A stretch of DNA of 64,000 nt from assembly GCF_000003815.2 (NCBI RefSeq), contig NC_049993.1:997739-1061738 (forward strand), written 5' to 3'. The position numbers and the translations under genes are program-made. This DNA comes from Branchiostoma floridae (lineage: Eukaryota; Chordata; Leptocardii; Amphioxiformes; Branchiostomatidae). The notes under the pieces are model-generated. The model had not been told where the DNA came from. It searched no databases and saw only the letters and a program-made list of their open reading frames with translations. Below are positions 43,101 through 55,100 of this stretch, piece by piece; within the stretch, counting starts at the first letter, position 1, and each line of letters begins with the position of its first letter.

Positions 43101-46100
43101 CAGGCACAACAGAGTCTGCTTCCTGACCAATGTGTTACTGTTCCTGAGGATGGGCCGGTACGAGAGGATCACACCGCACCAACTCATGACAGGAATGAGG
43201 GTCTGTCACACATGTTCTTACATGTTTATTAAGACCCTTGTAGTTTTGCGCCCAACATACTAGTATGTTGGGAAGTATATGTTGGTACTAGGGGTGGGTA
43301 CTGGCACAGACAATTCAAGTCCAGGTCAGGTTCAGGTCCAAAGGATCAGGTCCAGGTCCGGACCTGAACCTGGACCTGATTCATTATGTGAAAACTTGTG
43401 AATGGACAATACTCAAAATAATGGTACATTTTGCTACAAAGTAGCCCAGTCATCATTTACTTTAGGCCATGTTGCAGTGTTACCTTGATGAAATCCTCTG
43501 GGAACTGGTGCAAGTGTATGGATAAAAAAGTTTGAATAGAAAGTTGCCTTCATGACATTATGATAGTGAACTGGAAAGTTTAACAAAGACAAAGAGTACT
43601 GAACAATACAATGTACATTAATTTATTTTGTTCCTGGAATTGACATCCTAACCTTACACTTTGAAATTAAATTTAGCATTTCAGGACACTCACATTAGTA
43701 TCAGATAAAGTTTGATTTACAGTACATGTTTGCTAACTTTGCAGCTGCTTTGTACAATTTACAGCAGAGTCAAGAAAGGAAGAATTGATGTGCACGATAA
43801 TTGTCATCCATATTATTGAGTCAACATGGCAAAGTCTTCAATTTGAGGCCAAATCAATCTTATTACTTCCCAAATTTACCTTGAAAAAATGCAAACATCA
43901 CTTGTGCTATGTATAGGAAGGTAAAAAAAAAATAGAAAATTGAAGTTCTTTTTCTGCTTATATTAACGGGGGCCACCCTAAGATGCCCCCCCCCCCCTTT
44001 TATACGCTCGAACTCACGGCGCTCCACCACTAGTTGCCAGAGAGTGGTCAAATTTTGATCAATGAATTTTTAACACATTCATCTAAAGAACATACTTGGA
44101 TAAGGAATGCATTCATATGGTTCATGAACCCTTCACCCTCCTAGTTACAAGTGGCAAACACTGAGGATGTTTTCGTGAATATAAATTCCGATTTTGTGCT
44201 GCGCTAGACAGTGCGCCCTGACTTGCCCCCCTTTTGCAATTTTCTCTTTTTGGAAGCTGGTGACCAATTTAAATAAAAAATAAATACAAATCTTATTTCT
44301 ATGATATATTAGCTTTCTTTTGACAGTAGAATTGTGATTGTGTATGCTTCTTGTCTCCCGCGAGGAGGGCTAAATCATTCACCATCCAGGTCGTGTTTTC
44401 ATGGGAAATGGGCAAAATGCACTGAATGCGGCGGCCTGAATAACAAAATCATTACGAAAAATGACGACGCCAAAATTACAAAAAAACTCTGCGTACGTAT
44501 TGGGAAACATATTCGACATCACTCTGTGAAGTTTCATTTTTATAGACGGTACAAATCATTTGTTAGAGTATCATTTGTTAGAGTAACAAATCTTTTGGGC
44601 TATGCTTGTCTGCCACCTGCGGGGCCACACTCCCTGGGGAAAACGGTGATGCTTATGTTGTTTTTTCTATGGCCGGTCTTCTACTCAACAAACATTTGAA
44701 GACCAATATTTGTAGTGTTTTGTGAAGCTTTATTTCTCATGTGTATGACAGTTGTGTGACTGTTTTGTACTGGTTGTATATTTATGGACACGAGCCACCA
44801 ATACCTAGTAACAGGTGACCACGGTGATTCGGCGCTACCGACATTATTGTGAAAATTCTGTCTTGAAAAAAAAGGGAGATGAATATGTGTAAATATTTTT
44901 TTGATTGAAAAAAAAAGCTGTTTGTTTGGACTTGGTTTATTTACCTTTCTAATCATCACAGTCAGTGGCAACAAACACGGCGTACTTATGAATAATATGA
45001 TCTGCAAAAAATCTGGGCATCTTAGGACAGGGGGCATCTTAGGGCGGCCCCCCGTTACAGTTTCATTCTATTTTATTCTATTATTCATTGATGCATCAAA
45101 AGTTAAGAATTCACAGTTTGTAACATTAAACAGTCTAGAATGAGAAATTTTTGTCTCCAGTTACATCAATTCATTCTATCACAGAATGCCTTCTCTTTTA
45201 TTTCTATTTTGCCTGCCTGGTTTATTATTTTCAGAGTAGTCAAGGCACAACCTTATGAATGAATAATTTCAACAGTTTCCATTTCCAGCTGACTGACTGT
45301 GACTGGCTGAAGTTGGACTCCAACACTGTGCAAGAGTTCCACACCAGAAGAGCAGTTCTGGGCAAGCTTGTCTGGTGGCTCTTCAACAACTTTGTCATCA
45401 CAATGCTCAGGGTACATACCAAAATCTATCCGTATACAATTGTTGTATTTGTAGAGTAACATCTGTGGCAAAGTAAACTAAATATAATGTCTAAGTGGTT
45501 ACATAAACTAGGCCATCAAATGCAGAAACAAGAGGTTACAGGTTCTACATTACGTAGGAAAGACATTTGACATGACTTTCCTCACTCCACCCAGGTATAA
45601 AAATATGTACCAGGTTTTGGTTAGGGTGGTCAAAGTCATGGAAATAAAAGAGATGGGCTCTGCTCTATGTCTTGCCCTAAATACAACACACTGTCCTTAA
45701 AACCTCTAGTAGGGCATGTGACTTCTTGTCTTGTACAAGCTATTTTGCATGCAGATAATTTGATGTTGTATGGCAATATTCCCGCCACATCAACCATCAT
45801 CAAGGAACAAAGCAGAGCTTGCTATTAAACTCATACTGTGGAAGCCAGCACACGGGTATGCAGATGCAGGGCGACCTCGACTAACCTACATAGACCAGCT
45901 TGGTCGTGATGTGGGGTTGTGGGTCAAGGACTTGGAGAACGTTTTAGGGGGACAGAGCAGTCTGGAGAGAAAAAGTGGACCTGGTCCAGGCAAGCCACTC
46001 GTGATGATGATGATGATGAATTTTGTATCTTTGCTGTCCAATTTCAAACCTCTTTGTCACTGTATTCCAGTCTTACTTCTACATCACAGAGACAACAACT

Positions 46101-49100
46101 CAGAGGAACCAGGTTCTGTACTACAGGAGTTCTCTCTGGAAAATGTTAAAGGACAAGGCCACAGAGCAACACCTCAGCAGGCACATGTTGAGCCAAATCA
46201 GCCAAAACACTGTCAAAAACCTCATCAGGTAAACTTTTCCACCATGTTGTGTAAGACAGTGACTTTGAGTACACAAGTAATGTTCACAATTCTTTAAACT
46301 TTGGTAAATGAAACTAATTCTCCATTAAGCTTGGCAGTGAGTGCTGTAAATATTTGATTTTAATCTTACAGTAGGAGGGGAAATGAGGCATATATTGTTC
46401 ACAGTTGACAGAGCAATTGTAGTAATGCATTGGCAGAAAATATGTTTGTAACGTAAGGTTACCAGTTTACGGTCGATTTGTTAATAATGCCGTTTTATGG
46501 AAAGCGTGCAGGCCGGGAAGTGAAAAGCTGTCCTTAATTGGAAGACATCAAAGTCGGTCTGCGTCAAGCTCTGTGTGGCATCATATTTCTTCTAAGGATT
46601 TCTCGCCGTACGAGCGTCTTTAATAAACAAGTCTGCAGCCAAGAATTCTTCCAGGGTGACCAATTTACGGTCAGTTGGGTGTTTCTCCATGGGGTTATTT
46701 TTCTAAAGGACATATATCTGATCATTTCCCATAAAAGTCCCCCACGTAGGTCACTGAGATAACACAATGGATAAATTGTTTACATATGGCCATGCCGCCA
46801 CTTTGCATCGCCGCTAAACGTTATCGGTAAGTCATCTTTGCCCCAACAGAACGCCACTCAGAGCGCCATGCTGTTCCAAAACTTGCACAATGCTACTCAT
46901 AATAATGGCAACGCATTTGGATGTTGTTATCACCTGTATAGATAGGAACTGGCCTTGAAACGCGTTCAGTATACATGTGGCTTCCTCACGCTGTGCCCTC
47001 CCCACATAAATTAACCCCAACAGCGCCCCTTGCGACAATTTCTCGCTCTCCAGTGCACCAAGCTTTAACGGGCAAGTCACGTGATGCAACATGGCGTTCG
47101 AAAACTACCCGCTCGGCGAGGACAGTCACTTGTTTTTATGCAGTTTATAAGAGTTTCCTTGGACAACATACATAAAATCACCATGCATTCTTGAGATAAG
47201 AACTCCAGGTTTGGTTTGAGATGATGTTTCAATTCATAATGAGTTCGTTGGATTTTAAAGAGGGGACGAAAATAGCCGTCTAGAATTACGATCAGAACCG
47301 GGTCATCTGTAATAGTGTTGTGCGCACTCAAGCGTAAATGTACTTGTTGTCGGACTTTTCAGACGTGATTTGCTGGATGCAAAATTATATGATAAATAAG
47401 GCAAGACTCATAAATGATATAAACGTACTTCTTTCCTACTCAAGAGAATTTTCTTTTTTACAATTGACCTCGAAGTCTGCATCCACCAACAAGTGACCGT
47501 AAACTGGTCCTGCACGTAAACTGGTAACCTAACCGTATGATGATGAGCTCATGCCAAGAGGTCACTGAAAACTGCAAAGTAATGTAAACCACTGAAAAAT
47601 ATAGTCTGATTTACAATTATGTTTTATACAATGTTGATGTCCATACCAGAGACCACCAGTGCCTGGGTGTGGCCAACCTCAGGTTTGTTCCCAAGAAAAC
47701 AGGACTGAGGCCCATTGTCAACATGGGCAGACAAGAGAAGGTAAGTAACAAGGTGACAAGTACACCTACAGGTACATATGTACTTGGAGAATGGCCATTT
47801 TCAACAGTGCAGTGTCTAATTTGCTGTGTATTAGTCTGTCCATTGTGCAGATTGGTCTGGTAGTTGATAGTATAGAGTGGATAGCTGTCTGATAAGCTAT
47901 TGTCTGATTGGCTGTGTACTATCCTGTCCATGGTGCTGATTGGTTAGGCAGGTAATAGTATCGAGTGGATAGCTGAGTGTTAAGCTTTTGTCTGATTGGT
48001 TGTCTACTTTTCTATCCATGATGCTGGCTGGCTAGACTAAGGTGATAGTATGGAGTGAATAGCTGTGTATTTAGCTTTTGTCTGTCAGTGGTTGGTTACA
48101 TACTTCTCTGTCCATGGTGCTGATTGGTTAGGTAATTGATAGTATGGAGTAGATAACTGTCTGTTTAGCTTTTGTCTGATTGGCTTTGTACTATCCTGCC
48201 CATGGTGCTGATTGGTTAGGTAGGTAATAGTATGGAGTGGATAGCTGTCGGCCTAGCTTTTGTCTGATTGGCTGTGAACTATCCTGTCCATGGTGCTGAT
48301 TGGTTAGGCAGGTAATAGTATTGAGTGGATAGCTGTCTGTTTAGATTTTGTCTGATTGGCTGTGTACTATCCTGTCCATGGTACTAATTCATTAGGAAGG
48401 TGATAGTATTGAGTGGATAGCTGTGTTTTAAGCTTTTTTCTGATTGGCTGAGTTGGCTGAGTACTATTCTGTCCATGAAACTGATTGGTTTGGTAGGTAA
48501 TAATATTGAGTGGATAGCTGTCTGTTTAGCTTTTGTCTGATTGGCTGTGTACTATTCTGACCATGGTGCTGGTCGGTCAGGTAGGTGGTAGTATGGAGTT
48601 AATAGCTGTCTGCTTAGCTTTTGTCTGATTGGTTGTCTACAGTTCTATCCATGATGCTGGCTGGTTAGACTAAGGTGATAGTATGGAGTGAATAGCTGTG
48701 TATTTAGCTTTTGTCTGTCAGTGGTTGGTTACATACTTCTCTGTCCATGGTGCTGATTGGTTAGGTAATTGATAGTAGGGAGTAAAGAACTGTCTGTTTA
48801 GCTTTTGTCTGATTGGCTGTGTACTATCCTGTCCATGGTGCTGATTGGTTAGGCATGTAACAGTATTGAGTGAATAGCTGTCTGTTTAGCTTTTGTCTGA
48901 TTGGTTGTGTACTATTCTGTCCATGGTGCTGATTGGTTAGACAGGTAATAGTATGGAGTGGATAGCTGTCTGTTTAGCTTTTGTCTGATTGGCTGTGTAC
49001 TATTCTGACCATGGTGCTGGTCGGTCAGGTAGGTGGTAGTATGGAGTTAATAGCTGTCTGCTTAGCTTTTGTCTGATTGGTTGTCTACAGTTCTATCCAT

Positions 49101-52100
49101 GATGCTGGCTGGTTAGACTAAGGTGATAGTATGGAGTGAATAGCTGTGTATTTAGCTTTTGTCTGTCAGTGGTTGGTTACATACTTCTCTGTCCATGGTG
49201 CTGATTGGTTAGGTAATTGATAGTAGGGAGTAAAGAACTGTCTGTTTAGCTTTTGTCTGATTGGCTGTGTACTATCCTGTCCATGGTGCTGATTGGTTAG
49301 GCATGTAACAGTATTGAGTGAATAGCTGTCTGTTTAGCTTTTGTCTGATTGGTTGTGTACTATTCTGTCCATGGTGCTGATTGGTCAGGTAGGATGGGGT
49401 GGATTGCTATCTAATTAGATTTCTGTCTAGATTTCTTCAACCAACAAACAAGCAAATCTGATTGGCTGTGCACTATTCTGTCCATGGTGCTGATTGGTCA
49501 GGTAGGATGGGGTGGATTGCTATCTAATTAGATTTCTGTCTAGATTTCTTCAACCAACAAGCAAGCAAATGTGATTGGCCATGGTGCTGATTGGTTAGGT
49601 TGGAGTGGATAGCTGTCTGACAGTCTGACCATGACTGATTGTGTAGATTTTATCTGAATGGCACACAGTGTTCTTTTCTGACTATGGTGCTGATTGTTAA
49701 AGCTCGCTGCCGATAGGCGGAACTGGAGAAGGCTTGCAGTCGCCTGCGCTGCAGCCGAACGATGATGATGATGTTAAAGTAGGTGATAGTATGGAATATT
49801 GAAGCCTCACCCCGGAAAAAAAGGTGCACAACTCAAATATTGGAGCATAGATGTAAAGTGTAAAGTCATTAATTTTTATTAATAGCAAAATTCGTAGCAG
49901 AATTCAAATCATTGTGATCAGTTCACAAGTGACACCCAATAACGATAGGTAAGAGAGAAGGGGAAAAAATGGACAGTTGAGCTGCAACCTGAGGTGTGCA
50001 ACTTGGTCTGCTGAAAGTCAGACAGTCACTTGGACTTCAGTATTATTGGATGTGCCTGGAGCAGGGTTGTAGCCAGCACTCGTCCTTCCGTCCTTTGTCG
50101 GAATTTTGCAGCTCCGAGCCCAGGGGACGGAAAAAATATTTGCCCATTCCGTCCTCTGTGATGGACAAAAATCGATATGTAAATATGTAAAAAAATTTTA
50201 ATGTTTCTCCAAGACAGATGCCGTTGAACAACTTAGCCTACCAGCAAAATTTACACCTCAAAATGTAGGAAATAGCATTTCAGAGTAGATTTCAAAACTT
50301 ATGGACCCCCTTGGGCACTCGTTAGGATTCAAAATCGAGGGGACGGAAAATGATTTCAGGCTGGCTACAACCCTGGCCTGGAGTCATTGATGGTCTGTCT
50401 GGTGCTAAGTGATGTATCTTTTCTCTGCAGACTGACATGAGCAGCACAGGAACCTCCATCAACTACAAACTGCAGAACCTGTTCAAAGTGCTGACATACG
50501 AGAAGGAAGCAGCGCCAGGCATGCTGGGAGCATCCGTGTTTGGGACAAACGACATCTACAAGAGGTGGACAGACTTTGTGGTCAAGCGCAAAGCTGCTGG
50601 GTGCACAGAGTAAGAAATTAAGAAAACTTGATGTGAAACATGTCCTCCGAACTTGACAAGATATATCTGTTTGGGTAAGGCTTAGGTCACATTTTCAAAC
50701 CGGGGCCCGGCTGTGATGTTTTAAGAAAGGAAATATCAAAATATATACATAGAAATATACACAAATCATGCCCATGAATCATTTTGTGACATTTTGTGTA
50801 TTTTGATATATTTTTGTATCATTCTTTTATATCATTCTTTTTGCTCCTGAAAGCTGTCCAGCCGGGCCCCTGTTTGGAAATGTGACCTGAGCATCTTTGT
50901 CAAGATTTTATACACTTTTTCTGTGCTCAAAGTAAAATGCTTTTCAACAAATCCTTCTCTTGTTGAAATGACCCAAACCCTCTTTCACATTACTTGAATA
51001 TTGTCAGTTGCCATCACAGTTGAACTTTCATTTAAAGGTGCATCTTTGTTGTCTGTTATCTCCATTATTCATGGTGATAACAAACTAACTATGGACCAAG
51101 TCCAACTTGATACTGTCAGTTCTGGTGTTGAAGATAGCCATGACTTGTAACTGTTGAATTTATTTTCTAAATCAGCCTCCCTTTGAAAAGGTGAATGTCC
51201 ACCGACTTCACAAAGCCTTTGACAAGGAGAGTCACACAGACTAAGCTGGTCTGCTGTTTGTGTTTTTTTCAGCCCCCTGTACTTTGTGAAAGTGGATATC
51301 CAGCACTGTTTTGACAGCATCCCTCAGGACAAGCTTCTAGAGGTTATGGCCAGTGTGCTCTCCAGAGGGTGTGACTATTTAATCAGGTACCCTTCTCTTG
51401 ACAACAGCTGCTACTGTTGTTTCCTTTTTATTATGCTCAACCAAGCCAGGGTCATCTCCAGCTTTGAATTTTTTTTGTACTGGTCATTGTTTGGGAGCCC
51501 AAGTTGTTTATTTTGGTTGTTAAGCACCTCTAACCCTAGCCTGACAGAGAACAGACATCTTCCTCAGAGCTTCTGACTGGAGTTCTGCTTCTCACCATTA
51601 TAAGTAGCCGATGTAGGTGGTGCTTTTGTGGCAAGAAAGTAAGTGGTGAGAACTCCAGTTAGAAGCTCTGAGGAAGGTGTCTGAGAGACATCAAAACGTA
51701 AGCCAAGTATTAAAAAGTACCTACCTATATCCTATATTCTATCAACCTGATAAAACTATTTACGGTACTTGAGTAACTGTTTAACCTATTGGTCATTATC
51801 ATATCATCACAGGAGGTATGCAAAAGTGATAGCCACAAGAAAGAATGTTCAGTGCACCTTTGAGAAACACATTGCTGTGTTGGATGACTTCATCCCATGC
51901 TTCAAGGCCTTCGTGTTACTGCAGAACCAATCAGGGAAGATGTATGACGCCATTGCTGTTGATCAGGTGCATGCTGTTTCTTTCTGTTACAGCGCTCCTC
52001 CATTGTTACATGTTGTCAACTTTTAAATGTTGTGTGAAGAAGAAGTATGATATAGTAAGGTTCTTTAGACACAACCAAGGAGTACTTACTTCCAACATTT

Positions 52101-55100
52101 TGGTGTCTATCAGACACCATCATCAGGGTAGAATGACTGGAAACTACTTCTTGCTGCTGCTTATAGCTGATGTACAATGTAGGTGGCGCTGCAGCAGCAA
52201 GAATGCCATCCCAAACGTGACTTGTATCCCCCCTCGTCTCTGTTCATGACTGGAGCTGATTTTCTGATCCAAACTGTCTCCTTTATCCAGAGTGTTTTTC
52301 TGTTTTCCTCTCTGTCGATGACTCTAGCCCCCTCCCATTGGAAGTAAGTACTCCTTGGTTGTGCCTAAAGAACCTTACTGTATGAATAATTGCCAACCTG
52401 ATGAAGTTATTTACAGAGGAGAAGTATGAGGTCTATCAGATGTAAATGTTTCATTGTTACAGCTATTTTGTTCTTTGCTGTGGATGTAACCATACTTTTG
52501 GCTCCTTTGTACTACACTAGGTGATTCAGCACCATGCATCTCCCACCGTGATGTTGAGGCAGTTACAGCATCATGTACAGAACAACGTGATCCAGGTCGG
52601 GGGGAGCTACTACCGGCAGATCAGCGGGATCAGTCAGGGATCCTGCCTGTCCAGCCTGCTCTGTAGCTTCTTCTACGCTGACATGGAGAGGAGACATCTC
52701 TGTGGCATGGACACAGATGGGGTGAGCTCAGGACATAGTAACCATATTATACTCTAAGTCAGGGTTCTAGCCAGCATCCGTAATTCCGGCATTTGACATA
52801 ATTTTGCTGTTGAGGACGGAAAAAATATTGCCCATTCCATCCTCTTTGATGGACAAAAATCGGCATGTAAAGATATGAAAACAGATGCCATTAAACCAAG
52901 CAGAGTCTACAAGTAAAATTTGCCCCTCAAAATGCAGGAAATAGAATTTCAGAGGGTCTAGATTTCAAAATTTTCTAGGCCGGCGAGGTTCATGGCCCAG
53001 ACTGCCTAGGATCATTGTACCTTCGGCACTTGACAGGATTTCAAAATTCAGGGGACGGAAAAAAGATTCAAGCTGGCTAGAACACTGCTCTAAGTATCGA
53101 AATATGCACCCCAAATGAAATATGCCCTGAAATATGGATTGAAATGAAAAATGAGAAAACTCTTTTAAGTATCTACACCCTTTTCCACCTGATCACATTT
53201 TGAGCAAGATAGATTCAAATTTATCTAGTTTTCTTTTGGTAACTTTTCAAAAATCCTTTCTCCCATGTTAGTTGCTGCTGCGTCTGGTGGATGACTTTCT
53301 GCTGGTGACCCCACACCTGGACCAGGCTACAGCCTTCCTCTGTACCATGTTGGATGGTAAGTGGTCTTTTCAATAGTAGAGATCGCGTGGCGCAGCGGCA
53401 GCTTTTTTGGCTCAGGACTGAGAGGTCTCAAGTTTGCCTGCCGTGTTACTGATCTTGTGCCCTTGGAAAAGGCACTTTACACAGCTTTCCTCCCTTTACT
53501 CAGGTGAAAATGAGTACCTAGCTTTGGCTAGGGCGGTGTCTTGGATAGGACGTTAAATGGAGGTCCTCATGTATAGGGAAAGCCACACCTCGAGCCTGTT
53601 AAAAAAATCATCACATGTGCGATGGTGCGGTGTGAGTGGTTAAGTACTTACAGTCCCTGGCCACACCTGGGGCAATTACTGTCGTATTGAGGTCACCTGA
53701 GTGGTGCCAAACGGCAGCTTGCTCCAGGCACTTGTGACAGTCATATTGAGGTCACCTGAGTGGCGCCAAATGGCAGCTCGCTCCAGACCCTTGCAATTTA
53801 GCCCCGCCTATTGTAAGTTCCTCGCAATTCCGCCCCTGGCTGCCAAGAGAGAATAGTCGGCCCACCCAATAACAATAACAATAATAGAGACTCATTTACA
53901 AGGCACTTAACACAACTTTCTTCTATAACAAATACAATATCTCACAGTTCACTTTTACATTATACTTTTTCCTTGTATCTATGTCAGGTATCCCTGATTA
54001 TGGGTGCAGCGTACATCCGGACAAAGTCCTGACCAACTTCCCTGTCCAGCACAGGAATACTGTGGTGACATGTCAGCCAGCAGTCGGCTGGTTCCCGTGG
54101 TGCGGCATGCTGTTCCACACTCTCCTGCTAGGGGTCATGAGAGACTACACAAAATATGCCAACCTGAGTGAGTGACAGTTTTACCTCTCTCTTGTTTTTA
54201 TAAACTTTGTATTGCATACCTGGTTAGGCCACAGCAAGTAAATTTTATGGATGACATCAGCGCGCGCATTAATTTTCGCCTGATTTCAGAAAAAAACAAG
54301 AATTTTTTTCTTCTGCAGGTATGGTCAACATGATGATAAAGTTCCAAAATAAGCAAATATGTTGTGTTGTAGCCTAATAGTTGTACTTGCAGAAGTGACA
54401 CTTGCGAGATACCCGAGACTGTAGTTGTAGAAATGAAACTTATCGGATAGTTGTAAATGTGACACCAATATGGAAGCCATGAGTGTGGTTACCAACTTTG
54501 TTAGTGATGCCAGTCTGCCACACCAGTGTCACTTTTACCACACCAGTACATGTCTTAAAAACAGGAATGAATGCCTTGTTGGCTCTGATACCATGTTTTG
54601 TCCCTTTAGTTCTTTTTACAACAGTCATCACAACTTTATGGTGCCTATTTTTGAAGATGTAGCCATCTTGTTTTTTTTCACCCATCTTGTTTTTTTTTCG
54701 CCCCTATCGCACTATTTTTGCAATCTGCAGAGGATGTCATCCATAAAATTTACTTGCTGTGGCCTTACCTGGTAAACAGCTTTTAGATGTAAAATACCTT
54801 GTACTAAAGAATGCAAGCTGCATACCAGGACAGATCTAATTAATCCGCTCATACCGAAAGGACCCCTACTCTTCTCAATAAGTGTGGTGGGTTCTTTTAT
54901 GTACCAGGAGGTGGCTGTCCTCAAACGCAGGACCTTCATTTGATGTCCGCCAAGGGCATAAGATTGGAGCATATCAGGGGGCTCAAACTCAGGGCCTTTG
55001 AGCCAAACATGCCCTACCTTTATGCTTTGACAATTATGATAATTTTCTTGCATCCAGATTCTTTGCAGAGTGGTAAGTCATGTTTCCTTGTAGCTGCTTC

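Larger units (their letters stand above)
37557..46228 (+). other. TERT: TERT exons 9-16: RNA-binding domain (CP, QFP and T motifs)
   Basis: Exons 10-11 read TPRRYIKAQKLFVQLLKRHK, QCRYYYLVKYHCPVS, matching vertebrate [34 protein letters not shown] (CP region). Exon 14 has LHQVVPEDLWGSRHN, the QFP-region signature. Exon 15 has DCDWLKL and LGKLVWWLFNNFVITMLR. Exon 16 has FYITET and QVLYYRSSLWKML, the telomerase-specific T motif. This region grips telomerase RNA in known enzymes. Exons 12 and 13 encode a poorly conserved stretch. Confidence 0.92.
47650..54167 (+). other. TERT: TERT exons 17-23: reverse transcriptase domain
   Basis: Exon 17 has LRFVPKKTGLRPIVNM (motifs 1-2). Exon 18 has NLFKVLTYEK and GASVFGTNDIYKRW, typical of TERT. 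Exon 19 has YFVKVDIQHCFDSIPQDKL (motif A with the first catalytic Asp). Exon 20 has RRYAKVIATRK. Exon 21 has YYRQISGISQGSCLSSLLCS (motif B'). Exon 22 has LLLRLVDDFLLVTP (motif C with both Asp). Exon 23 has NFPVQHRN and WFPWCGMLFHT (motifs D-E). All catalytic residues are present, so the enzyme should be active. Confidence 0.96.

Noticed and set aside
43863-45143. Several open frames between TERT exons 14 and 15
   Set aside because: They fall in the TIR element at 43963-45058, show no known domain, and are probably chance.
47617-47931. Minus-strand frame over TERT exon 17
   Set aside because: The plus-strand exon (motifs 1-2 of RT) explains the sequence; the opposite frame is a shadow.
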